From assembly GCA_937969125.1 (NCBI GenBank), contig CALBVA010000314.1, forward strand, positions 1 through 13,050: a stretch of DNA of 13,050 nucleotides. The letters are read 5' to 3'. Below are positions 6,939 to 13,050 of this stretch, one piece after another (position 1 is the stretch's first letter; every line of letters starts with the position of its first letter). Both the position numbers and the translations under genes were made by a program. The notes under the pieces were generated by a model. It had not been told where the DNA came from. It made no database searches and worked only from the letters and a program-made list of their open reading frames with translations. Source of the DNA: an uncultured Verrucomicrobiales bacterium. GTDB taxonomy: Bacteria; Verrucomicrobiota; Verrucomicrobiia; Verrucomicrobiales; Akkermansiaceae.

Positions 6939-8957
6939 TTACCAGGCCGGTCCCACTTCCCACTCCTCCAGCATCTCTTCGGGACAATCATCCAGAAAGC
7001 GCGAGGGACGCGTGATGACGTCGCCGGTGTAGCTCTTCGGATTGATCTGCGGATAAGTGAGGTATAATTCGTCCTTCGACCGAGTGAGTGCCACGTAGAA
7101 AAGGCGGCGCTCCTCCTCGAACACATCCAGATCCTCAGCCTCCAGCACGCGGCCATTCGGGAACATCCCATCGGTGAGCCAGATGATAAAAACGATCTTC
7201 CACTCCAGCCCCTTCGCCTGGTGGATGGAGCTCAAGACGATCTGCTCGTCATCCTTCTCGGCCTTGTTTCCGGTCGGTTCACCGTCAGCGGTGCTCATTA
7301 ATGACAGCTGACCCAGAAGCTCCACGATGTCGTCGAAGCTCTCAGCATACATAATGAGCTGCTCAACATCCTGGCGGCGGTTATCGTAGTTTTCAAAACT
7401 GGCCCGCATGAACTCATCGTACACCCCCTCCAAAACAGAAGTGATCATTTCCGACGAACGCGCATAGCTCCCGCCGGGTGCGAGTTCATCGAGAATGTAG
7501 CAGAGCTGTTCCCAATCCTTCTTCGCCTTCGCCGGGACAGAGAACTTCAGCATGGTGTCGGAGAATCTTTCCGGCGGGGTCTCATTTCGAGAGAGCCCGG
7601 TCTTCAACCAAAGCCTCCACAGTTTCGAGGCGGTGGCAGTCCCGATACCGGGAAGGAGGAGGCAGAATCGTTTGAAGGAGACCTCATCTCGCATGTTCGT
7701 GACGAAGCGCAGGAAGGCCGTGACATCCTTGATATGAGCCTGCTCGAAGAAACGAAGACCGCTGGTGATTTCAAAAGGAATCCCACGCGAAGTGAGTTCC
7801 ATCTGGATCTCGAGACTCTGGTGGTGGGCGCGGTAAAGGATCGCCATTTCCTTCAATTCCACCCCTTCGTCGCGAAGTTCTAAAATGCGCTGCGCGATGA
7901 AGTTCGCCTGAGTATGAGGATCCTCCAGCGCAACTAAGGCCGGGACCATCGAACCGCCAGAGCGCGCAGCGATGAGGTTCTTTTTAAATTGCTTCGTATT
8001 CGCGGAGATGGCGGCATTGGACAGCGCGAGAACCTCTGGCACGCTGCGGTAGTTCATCTCAATTTTATAGGTCTCCGCGTCCGGATAACGGTGTGGGAAG
8101 GAGAGGATATTATCCATGTCCGCGCCACGCCAAGAATAGATGGACTGGGCGTCATCGCCGACCACCATGACGGAGTTTTGAGGGCTGGCGAGGAGATGGA
8201 TGAGTTCGCTCTGAACCGCATTGGTGTCCTGATACTCATCAACGAGGAGGTATTGAAAACGTTTCTGATAGAGTTCGCAGACGTCCTTGTTTTTCTTCAA
8301 GAGTCTCAGCGGAAGGATCAGGAGGTCATCGAAATCCACGCTGTTGGTCTCCAGTTTTTTCGCGGTATAAGCCTCGCCGATCTGCGCGATCTCCTCCGCC
8401 CATTCCTCGAAATAGGGATAGCGGCACTCCAGGAGATCCTCGAGCAGGACGCCGGTGTTTTCCACAAGTGAAAAGATGGAGATGAGGACATCTACCTTCG
8501 GAAAGCGGCGCGATTTTGTATCGATATCGCACTCCGCCACCACCGTGTTCATGAGCGACTTTTGATCATCGCGATCCATGATCGAGAAGGACCGGGTGAG
8601 GCCCATTTCATCGGCATGACGTCTCAGAATACGGCTTCCGATGGAGTGAAAGGTGCCGCTCCAGAGGTCACTGAGATCCATGGGAATGAGCTCCCTGACC
8701 CGCTCCATCATCTCCTTGGCGGCTTTATTGGTAAAAGTGAGCAGGAGCAGGCTACGCGGATCCACGCCCTGATCGAGAAGGTAGGCTACGCGATAAGTCA
8801 AGATGCGTGTCTTCCCCGAACCAGCTCCCGCAATGACAAGCGCCGGACCGGGTGCCGAACTGACGGCTGCGTATTGCTGCTCATTTAGCTCCTTCTGATA
8901 ATCAATCCCGGAAGCTCCTTTACGGGGGGCTTTGTCTAGCTGGTATTTTCGAGCCAT
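6939..8957 (-). CDS. pcrA: UvrD/PcrA/Rep-type 3'-5' DNA helicase (SF1A)
   Basis: The 672-residue protein shows the full set of SF1A helicase motifs. These are the Q motif LNEQQYAAV (24-32), Walker A AGAGSGKT (43-50), motif Ia TFTNKAAKEM (74-83), Walker B VDEYQDTN (239-246), motif III VVGDDAQSIYSWRGA (265-279), motif IV EMNYRS, motif V SSIHQAKGLEWKIVF and motif VI RLFYVALTRSKDELYL (about residues 618-633). Such enzymes unwind DNA during repair and replication restart. The length fits the Rep/PcrA group, and no extra nuclease domain is present. The start ATG lies 9 bases after the AGCS stop, with only a weak ribosome site, so coupling to the transporter transcript is likely. Whether it is the housekeeping UvrD or a paralogue cannot be decided here, so the symbol is tentative. 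Confidence 0.95.
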   Translation of the reverse strand: MARKYQLDKAPRKGASGIDYQKELNEQQYAAVSSAPGPALVIAGAGSGKTRILTYRVAYLLDQGVDPRSLLLLTFTNKAAKEMMERVRELIPMDLSDLWSGTFHSIGSRILRRHADEMGLTRSFSIMDRDDQKSLMNTVVAECDIDTKSRRFPKVDVLISIFSLVENTGVLLEDLLECRYPYFEEWAEEIAQIGEAYTAKKLETNSVDFDDLLILPLRLLKKNKDVCELYQKRFQYLLVDEYQDTNAVQSELIHLLASPQNSVMVVGDDAQSIYSWRGADMDNILSFPHRYPDAETYKIEMNYRSVPEVLALSNAAISANTKQFKKNLIAARSGGSMVPALVALEDPHTQANFIAQRILELRDEGVELKEMAILYRAHHQSLEIQMELTSRGIPFEITSGLRFFEQAHIKDVTAFLRFVTNMRDEVSFKRFCLLLPGIGTATASKLWRLWLKTGLSRNETPPERFSDTMLKFSVPAKAKKDWEQLCYILDELAPGGSYARSSEMITSVLEGVYDEFMRASFENYDNRRQDVEQLIMYAESFDDIVELLGQLSLMSTADGEPTGNKAEKDDEQIVLSSIHQAKGLEWKIVFIIWLTDGMFPNGRVLEAEDLDVFEEERRLFYVALTRSKDELYLTYPQINPKSYTGDVITRPSRFLDDCPEEMLEEWEVGPAW

Positions 8958-8966
8958 GTGATAAAA

Positions 8967-10628
8967 TTACTCGGCTTCCTCAGGAGTAGCCCCCTGATCG
9001 ATCTTCTTCGTGTAGCGTTGGTAATCCGCGTATTCCCGCTTGATCACCGGAATGAGAAGATACACTCCGATTAAATTCGGAATACTCATGGCAAATAAGG
9101 CCGCATCAGAGAATCCCACTGCTTTCGTCATGGAAGTGGCAGAGCCGATTACGATCATCAGGAGAAACATCACCTTATAAGAGACCTCGGCGCCCTTACT
9201 GCGACCGAGGAGATATTGCCAGGCCTGTAGCCCGTAATAGCTCCAGGTGATTAAGGTGGAGAAAGCAAACAGCAGCACGCAGGCGAAAAGGATGTAGCGG
9301 AAGCCGTCATGCACCGAAGCGAAGGCCATCGAGGTCAGGCCGATTCCGAAGGCATTGTCATTGTTGTCATCCTTCCCGAGAACCTGCTCAACTCCATTGA
9401 CAGTGAAATTGGCGGTGTCTCCATCGAAATGCATTGAGGTCACGATCACCAGCGAAGTCATAGTGCAGACCACCACTGAATCGATGAACGGTTCCAGCAG
9501 AGCCACGACCCCTTCCGAGGCTGGCTTCCGGGTCTTTACGGCGGAGTGAGCGATGGCTGCAGAACCAATGCCTGCTTCGTTTGAAAAAGTGGCCCGGCGG
9601 ATACCCCAGATGAAGGCTGCAATAAAACCACCGGTGACAGCAGCGCGGGGCTCAAAGGCTTCGCTAATAATCATGCCCAATGCCATCCCAATTCGGTCAC
9701 TATTCGCGATCAAGACGATGAACGCACTGATGATGTAAACCAAGCACATCGCAGGAACCAATTTTGAGGTCACCTTGGCAATCCCTCGGATGCCCCCAAG
9801 AATGACCAATCCGACCATCACGGCCATCGCAAGACCGAAGACCCACTGCCTTCCTGCGATGAAACCCTCCTGGCCTCCGGTAACATTCACCAACTGGGCA
9901 GTGGCCTGGTTAATTTGGAAAATATTGCCTCCACCAAAGGACGCGAGGACGCAGAAAAGAGCAAAGACAATGGCAAGGACCTGACCTAGAGGAGCCATTC
10001 CTCGCTCAGCCAACCCCTTTTTGAGATAATACATCCCGCCACCATGAATGCGGCCATCAGAATCAGTTTCGCGATACTTCACACCGAGAGTGCATTCCGC
10101 GAACTTCGTTGCCATCCCAAGAAAACCCGCAAGGAAGAGCCAGAATGCCACGCCTGGGCCAGCAATGGCGATACCGATGGCGACTCCCGCGATATTCCCG
10201 AGACCCACTGTTCCTGAAACGGCTGCCGAAAGGGCTTGAAAATGGGTGATCTCCCCAGGATCCGTATCCCGTGAATACCGCCCTTTCAACGTCCGGATGG
10301 CGAGCGGGAAGGCCGAGAAGTTAATCAATTTAAAAACAATCGTGCAAACGACACCGGCCATCGCCAGCCAGAGCACAATCCAGAGAATCCCGTATTTCTC
10401 ATCCTCCCCATTTTCATTCTTTCCGACGGTGACATCGATGGAGCTAAAGATGGTATCAACGAAAGGTCCGGTCACCTTCCCGAAACCTTCGTCAAGCTTC
10501 TGGTCAAAGGACTTCTCTTCCTCCGGAGCCTTACCAGGCTCGGCAGCAGGCAAGTTCTCATCATCCTGCGCAGACAGAGTCCCCGCCAAAAACCAAATAC
10601 CGACAATCGGCAGAAGTCGTTTTAACAT
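8967..10628 (-). CDS. Sodium:alanine symporter family (AGCS) amino-acid transporter
   Basis: The protein is a multi-pass inner-membrane carrier of the alanine/glycine:cation symporter family. Visible family blocks are AAVSGTVGLGNIAGVA, GMATKFAECTLGVKYRE, GGGMYYLKKGL, FGGGNIFQINQA and IWGIRRATFSNEAGIGSA, the last being the common family signature. I place the start at ATG 10628, giving 553 residues that begin MLKRLLPIVGIWFLAG, a clear signal peptide likely cut after the LSA motif (about residue 20). A longer frame from a TTG at 10691 would bury that signal behind 21 extra residues and is less likely. An acidic, charged stretch separates the signal from the first carrier helix. It heads a likely four-gene minus-strand operon. 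The exact amino acid carried is not known. Confidence 0.93.
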   Translation of the reverse strand: MLKRLLPIVGIWFLAGTLSAQDDENLPAAEPGKAPEEEKSFDQKLDEGFGKVTGPFVDTIFSSIDVTVGKNENGEDEKYGILWIVLWLAMAGVVCTIVFKLINFSAFPLAIRTLKGRYSRDTDPGEITHFQALSAAVSGTVGLGNIAGVAIGIAIAGPGVAFWLFLAGFLGMATKFAECTLGVKYRETDSDGRIHGGGMYYLKKGLAERGMAPLGQVLAIVFALFCVLASFGGGNIFQINQATAQLVNVTGGQEGFIAGRQWVFGLAMAVMVGLVILGGIRGIAKVTSKLVPAMCLVYIISAFIVLIANSDRIGMALGMIISEAFEPRAAVTGGFIAAFIWGIRRATFSNEAGIGSAAIAHSAVKTRKPASEGVVALLEPFIDSVVVCTMTSLVIVTSMHFDGDTANFTVNGVEQVLGKDDNNDNAFGIGLTSMAFASVHDGFRYILFACVLLFAFSTLITWSYYGLQAWQYLLGRSKGAEVSYKVMFLLMIVIGSATSMTKAVGFSDAALFAMSIPNLIGVYLLIPVIKREYADYQRYTKKIDQGATPEEAE

Positions 10629-10696
10629 GCCGCAACTCTGGAAAATCGAGGCAAGGGCGACAAGAAGGGAATGCCGACCAGGCAAATCCAACGAGG

Positions 10697-10981
10697 TTTG
10701 GGACAGGCAATCTCTACTCGTCCGCCTTAAAAATCTCAGACGAAGCCCTCGCCTACGAGATCACCAATCGCTTTGACTTCATACGCTTCCTCTCCATCGC
10801 GCCGAGGAATCGCACTCCGGATGACAACACCCTCTGGGACTTCCTGGAAAAACTTGTCCCTGAAGGCGTGCGGCAACTTTTTCAACATCTCGATGACGAA
10901 CTCGCTGAGCGAGGCATAGTTGGCAAAGAGCGAGCCAGCCTGAGCTCCGCTGGGAAAGACGATGAAAATGAATGCCATTGA
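10697..10981 (+). pseudogene. Decayed IS5-family transposase fragment
   Basis: The plus-strand frame reads SDEALAYEITNRFDFIRFLS (codons from 10736), then TPDDNTLWDFLEKL and LFQHLDDELAERGIVGKE (to about 10930). This is the typical N-terminal part of IS5-type transposases, comparable to family patterns such as LSDEQTEYQIRDRLSFMRFL followed by PDAKTIW (patterns from memory). The frame then diverges and hits a TGA at 10979. The region that should carry the DDE catalytic residues is absent, and no start codon fits the upstream end. It is therefore a truncated relic. The following bases still read as a faint KDDEN and GE pattern across the stop, possibly the decayed continuation. I saw no inverted-repeat ends. 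It sits between the AGCS gene start and the hipBA control region. The opposite-strand open frame here is taken as a shadow. Confidence 0.72.
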
Positions 10982-11013
10982 GGCGAATTGCGCACAGGAA
11001 GGGATGAACTCAA

Positions 11014-11039
11014 ATTTTGTTACCGATCGGTAACAAAAT
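11014..11039. promoter_or_regulatory. Palindromic operator O1 of hipBA
   Basis: A perfect 26-base palindrome lies at these positions, with core GTTACCGATCGGTAAC (11019-11034) and ATTTT/AAAAT arms. It is the outermost of three related sites upstream of hipB. Its symmetry fits a homodimeric helix-turn-helix repressor such as HipB. HipB binding is inferred. Confidence 0.82.
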
Positions 11040-11069
11040 GCGAACACCTAGCCAAAAACAGCAGATATA

Positions 11070-11083
11070 TTACCGAACGGTAA
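11070..11083. promoter_or_regulatory. Palindromic operator O2 of hipBA
   Basis: TTACCGAACGGTAA followed by CAAAATT repeats the O1 core with one central change. Its centre is 50 bases downstream of the O1 centre, and it ends 8 bases before the -35 box of the hipBA promoter. The site is a near-perfect dyad, with only the central A/A breaking symmetry. Confidence 0.82.
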
Positions 11084-11091
11084 CAAAATTA

Positions 11092-11119
11092 TTGAAACTA
11101 GCCTCCAATCCCGTATTAT
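11092..11119 (+). promoter_or_regulatory. Sigma70-type promoter of hipBA
   Basis: TTGAAA (11092-11097, five of six consensus bases) and TATTAT (11114-11119, five of six) are separated by 16 bases. The start of transcription would fall at about 11126, inside operator O3. Repressor bound at O3 would cover the -10 box and start, and O2 flanks the -35 box, so strong autorepression is expected. This is inferred from sequence only. Confidence 0.65.
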
Positions 11120-11132
11120 TACCGAACGGTAA
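11119..11132. promoter_or_regulatory. Palindromic operator O3 of hipBA, overlapping promoter
   Basis: TTACCGAACGGTAA followed by CAAAAA is identical to the O2 core. Its centre is 49 bases downstream of the O2 centre. It overlaps the last base of the predicted -10 box and the likely transcription start, and it ends just before the hipB ribosome site AGAGGA (11138-11143), which is four bases from the ATG. Confidence 0.82.
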
Positions 11133-11147
11133 CAAAAAGAGGACAGA

Positions 11148-11381
11148 ATGACAGTCGAACACTTAGGCCTCTTGGTCAAAAAGCACCGCAAGCTTGCAGG
11201 CCTCAATCAGACAGATCTGGCCATGGTCTCGGGCACCGCGACTCGCTTTATCAGCAATCTGGAAAATGGAAAACAAAGCTGCGAAATCGGAAAGGTCATG
11301 GCGGTATGCCAGAGTCTAGGCCTTGAGCTTGTCCCCATCAGCAAAAACGGAGAGGTCGTGAGAGATGGCAAGAATACTTAA
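11148..11381 (+). CDS. hipB: HipB-like XRE-family antitoxin and autorepressor
   Basis: This 77-residue helix-turn-helix protein of the XRE/Cro type should neutralise HipA and repress its own operon. The DNA-binding domain spans about residues 6-62, with the HTH core in LNQTDLAMVSG and TRFISNLENGK (19-42) and the family ending LGLELVPI (57-64). The start is well set by AGAGGA four bases upstream. It is slightly shorter than E. coli HipB (88 residues). The three palindromes upstream are its likely operators. Its last 17 bases overlap the start of hipA, typical of coupled antitoxin-toxin translation. Identification rests on the HTH domain plus the hipA partner. Confidence 0.93.
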   Translation: MTVEHLGLLVKKHRKLAGLNQTDLAMVSGTATRFISNLENGKQSCEIGKVMAVCQSLGLELVPISKNGEVVRDGKNT

Positions 11382-12594
11382 TGTCTATTTGAGTGACCAC
11401 TTCGTGGGGGAGCTTGAGCAAGATGACTCGGGATCTCTTTGGTTCACCTACCATGCCGATTGGCTGAGCTTCGAAGGGGCCACTCCGCTATCAGCTTCTC
11501 TTGTGCTGCGATCAGAGCGATTCAAGCGAAACGAATGCCGGCCCTTTTTCGCGGGGTTATTGCCAGAAGAAGAAAGCCGGAAATTGGTCGCAAAAACTTT
11601 CGGTGTGAGTGACAGAAATGATTTTGCCATCTTAAGCAAGATCGGAGGCGAGTGTGCCGGAGCTGTCAGCTTAGTGGAACAGGGCGTCAGTCGAAATGCC
11701 TCAGGCAAGCGATATGAAAAGATCTCCGAGGATGAACTCGGTGCAAAACTACAGAAGCTCCCCCTACGACCACTCTTGGCAGGAGAAAAAGGCATCCGGC
11801 TCTCCCTAGCCGGAGCTCAGGGAAAGCTCGCCGTCATGATTCTTGAAGGAGAATACTTTCTCTCGCTCGATGGCGCTCCCAGCAGCCACATTCTAAAACC
11901 AGACAGCGAGCACTACCTCGGTCTGGCGAGGAACGAATTCTTCTGCATGAAGCTTGCGAGAGAAATGAACCTCGATGTCGCTCCTGTCGAACTTCATCAA
12001 GCAGGCGAAGTCGAATTTCTGCAAGTCAGTCGCTATGATCGTGATCAAGATCTCAAAGGTCATTTGATCAGAGTCCATCAGGAGGATTTCTGTCAGGCTT
12101 TGGGCATCGTCCCGGAACTCAAATATCAACAAGAAGGCGGCCCGGATTTCAAGCAATGCTTTGAACTCATTCGGCAGATTTCCTCGTTACCTGGTCCGGA
12201 CGTTCTGGCCCTTTTTGACGCCACCATTTTTAACTTTCTCATCGGTAACAATGACGCACATGGAAAGAACTTTTCATTTCTCTATCGTGATGGGAGCACC
12301 AGGCTGGCACCGCTCTATGATCTCGTTTGCACTCAGCTTTATCCCGAGCTTTCCAACGAAATGGCAATGAAGATCGGAGGAGAAAAAAGACCAGATCAAC
12401 TCCGTGGAAAAAACTGGAGAAAATTCTTCGAAGAAGTCGGCCTCACCGCATCCGCAGCAACCAAGCGTGCACTCGCTTTTTCAAATAAAGCAGAGCAGAC
12501 CCTTGCAGAAATGGACATCCCAGAAGCGACCGATTCTCGACTCCCAAATCTAGTCAAAGCGAATATCAGCAAGCTAAGAAGAGCATTATCATAG
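11365..12594 (+). CDS. hipA: HipA-family serine/threonine kinase toxin
   Basis: HipA toxins are protein kinases; E. coli HipA phosphorylates glutamyl-tRNA synthetase and induces persistence. This 409-residue protein has the HipA N-terminal domain (about 1-110, with ATPLSASLVLRS and RPFFAGLLPEE). It has RLSLAGAQGKLAV (145-157), in which S147 matches the autophosphorylated S150 of E. coli HipA. It also has SHILKP with ATP-binding K178, VSRYDR (221-226), the catalytic loop GNNDAHGKNFSF (294-305) with D297, and APLYDL with metal ligand D319. All key residues are intact, so the kinase should be active. The actual target is unknown, since HipA homologues differ in substrate. The gene overlaps hipB by 17 bases. 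Codons look more A/T-ended than in the left half of the window, consistent with horizontal gain. No clear terminator follows. Confidence 0.95.
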   Translation: MARILNVYLSDHFVGELEQDDSGSLWFTYHADWLSFEGATPLSASLVLRSERFKRNECRPFFAGLLPEEESRKLVAKTFGVSDRNDFAILSKIGGECAGAVSLVEQGVSRNASGKRYEKISEDELGAKLQKLPLRPLLAGEKGIRLSLAGAQGKLAVMILEGEYFLSLDGAPSSHILKPDSEHYLGLARNEFFCMKLAREMNLDVAPVELHQAGEVEFLQVSRYDRDQDLKGHLIRVHQEDFCQALGIVPELKYQQEGGPDFKQCFELIRQISSLPGPDVLALFDATIFNFLIGNNDAHGKNFSFLYRDGSTRLAPLYDLVCTQLYPELSNEMAMKIGGEKRPDQLRGKNWRKFFEEVGLTASAATKRALAFSNKAEQTLAEMDIPEATDSRLPNLVKANISKLRRALS

Positions 12595-12851
12595 CCTGCT
12601 TTCCTACCTCTTGGGTGAGCCCCCATCCAATCCCCAAAACTCATCATTAATCCACCTTGCCGAATCACGACCAATTCCGTTGGATCGCTATCAATGAAGC
12701 GGTAAGCACCTCTCATCATCACTTTCATCTACCTTTTCCTCTTCAGCAGCATCTCCCAATCCACCGCCAAGGAATCCGGCGGATCCTACAACAAAAAGCG
12801 AGTCCGATAAGGAACCTCTCAATCTAGCATCTCCCTTAAAACCTCTTCTCT

Positions 12852-13050
12852 ATGTCCACCCCTTCAAAGAATCACACCCTCCTCATCGGCTGGGACGCCG
12901 CTGACTGGAAAGTCATCAATCCACTCCTTGATGCAGGAAAAATGCCCAACCTCCAGGCCCTTATCGATGGCGGAACCATGGGGAACATCGCCACCCTTCA
13001 GCCTGCACTCTCACCCACGCTCTGGACCTCCATTGCCACCGGGAAGCGAC
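12852..13050 (+). CDS. Alkaline-phosphatase superfamily protein (type I phosphodiesterase / nucleotide pyrophosphatase-like), N-terminal part
   Basis: Only the first 66 codons are present before the window ends. The translation starts MSTPSKNHTLLIGWDAADW, then GKMPNLQALIDGGTMGN and ALSPTLWTSIATGKR. This is the N-terminal half-site of the alkaline-phosphatase fold used by nucleotide pyrophosphatases and phosphodiesterases: GWDAADW carries the first metal aspartate (D15), and the SPTLWTSIATGK block holds the nucleophilic Ser/Thr. The ATG at 12852 fits because the fold begins about ten residues later. No Shine-Dalgarno is evident. It follows hipA by 257 bases and reads in the same direction, but is probably a separate unit. 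The substrate cannot be judged from this fragment. Confidence 0.85.
   Translation, partial: MSTPSKNHTLLIGWDAADWKVINPLLDAGKMPNLQALIDGGTMGNIATLQPALSPTLWTSIATGKR

Noticed and set aside
10736..11047. Minus-strand open frame of 103 codons, or 80 from an internal ATG at 10978, that could be a small protein gene.
   Set aside because: The plus strand of the same DNA reads as an IS5-type transposase fragment, which explains the open antisense frame. No ribosome site precedes the internal ATG.
12241..12255. ATCGGTAAC inside hipA resembling half of the operator core.
   Set aside because: It is only a half site, lies within conserved codons for the catalytic loop, and has no dyad partner.
12852..13050. 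The idea that the last gene is eboF, since EboF also belongs to the alkaline-phosphatase superfamily.
   Set aside because: It lies nearly 8 kb from eboE with unrelated genes between them, and its N-terminus fits the broad phosphodiesterase family equally well.

Overview
The window looks like a chromosomal segment of a Gram-negative bacterium, most likely Verrucomicrobiota or a PVC-group relative. This is inferred from gene content and style: an EboE-type TIM barrel, a bacterial VTC/DUF4956 pair, an AGCS transporter with a cleavable signal peptide, moderately high GC, and many starts without a clear Shine-Dalgarno. No marker gene proves it. The window holds eleven protein-coding genes (two cut by the edges), one decayed transposase, and no tRNA or rRNA that I can see.

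Left part (1-3482): a class III-like PPK2 polyphosphate kinase on the minus strand (cut at base 1) diverges from a plus-strand run. That run holds a COG3618-type metal-dependent hydrolase, a VTC-domain polyphosphate polymerase and a DUF4956 membrane protein, and closes with a clear intrinsic terminator. The VTC and PPK2 proteins both act on polyphosphate, so this may be a small polyphosphate locus.

Middle (3483-10628): a 437-base gene-free stretch with two strong hairpins precedes eboE, which starts at GTG. eboE ends tail-to-tail, overlapping by 22 bases, with the last gene of a minus-strand series. In transcription order that series is AGCS sodium:amino-acid symporter, UvrD/PcrA helicase, histone-deacetylase-superfamily deacylase and ketopantoate reductase. 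The gaps are 9, 77 and 3 bases, so it is a likely operon.

Right part (10629-13050): a decayed IS5-type transposase fragment lies upstream of a hipBA toxin-antitoxin locus. hipBA has three near-identical palindromes spaced about 50 bases apart around a good sigma70-type promoter, a layout expected for HipB autoregulation. The hipB and hipA genes overlap by 17 bases. After hipA comes a 257-base gap, then the start of an alkaline-phosphatase-superfamily protein cut by the window end. The IS remnant, a less GC-rich look and a possible truncated minus-strand ORF just downstream suggest that hipBA was acquired horizontally.

Most genes belong to known families. The least explained parts are the structured leader before eboE, the triple-palindrome hipBA control region, and the pairing of a deacylase with ketopantoate reductase.
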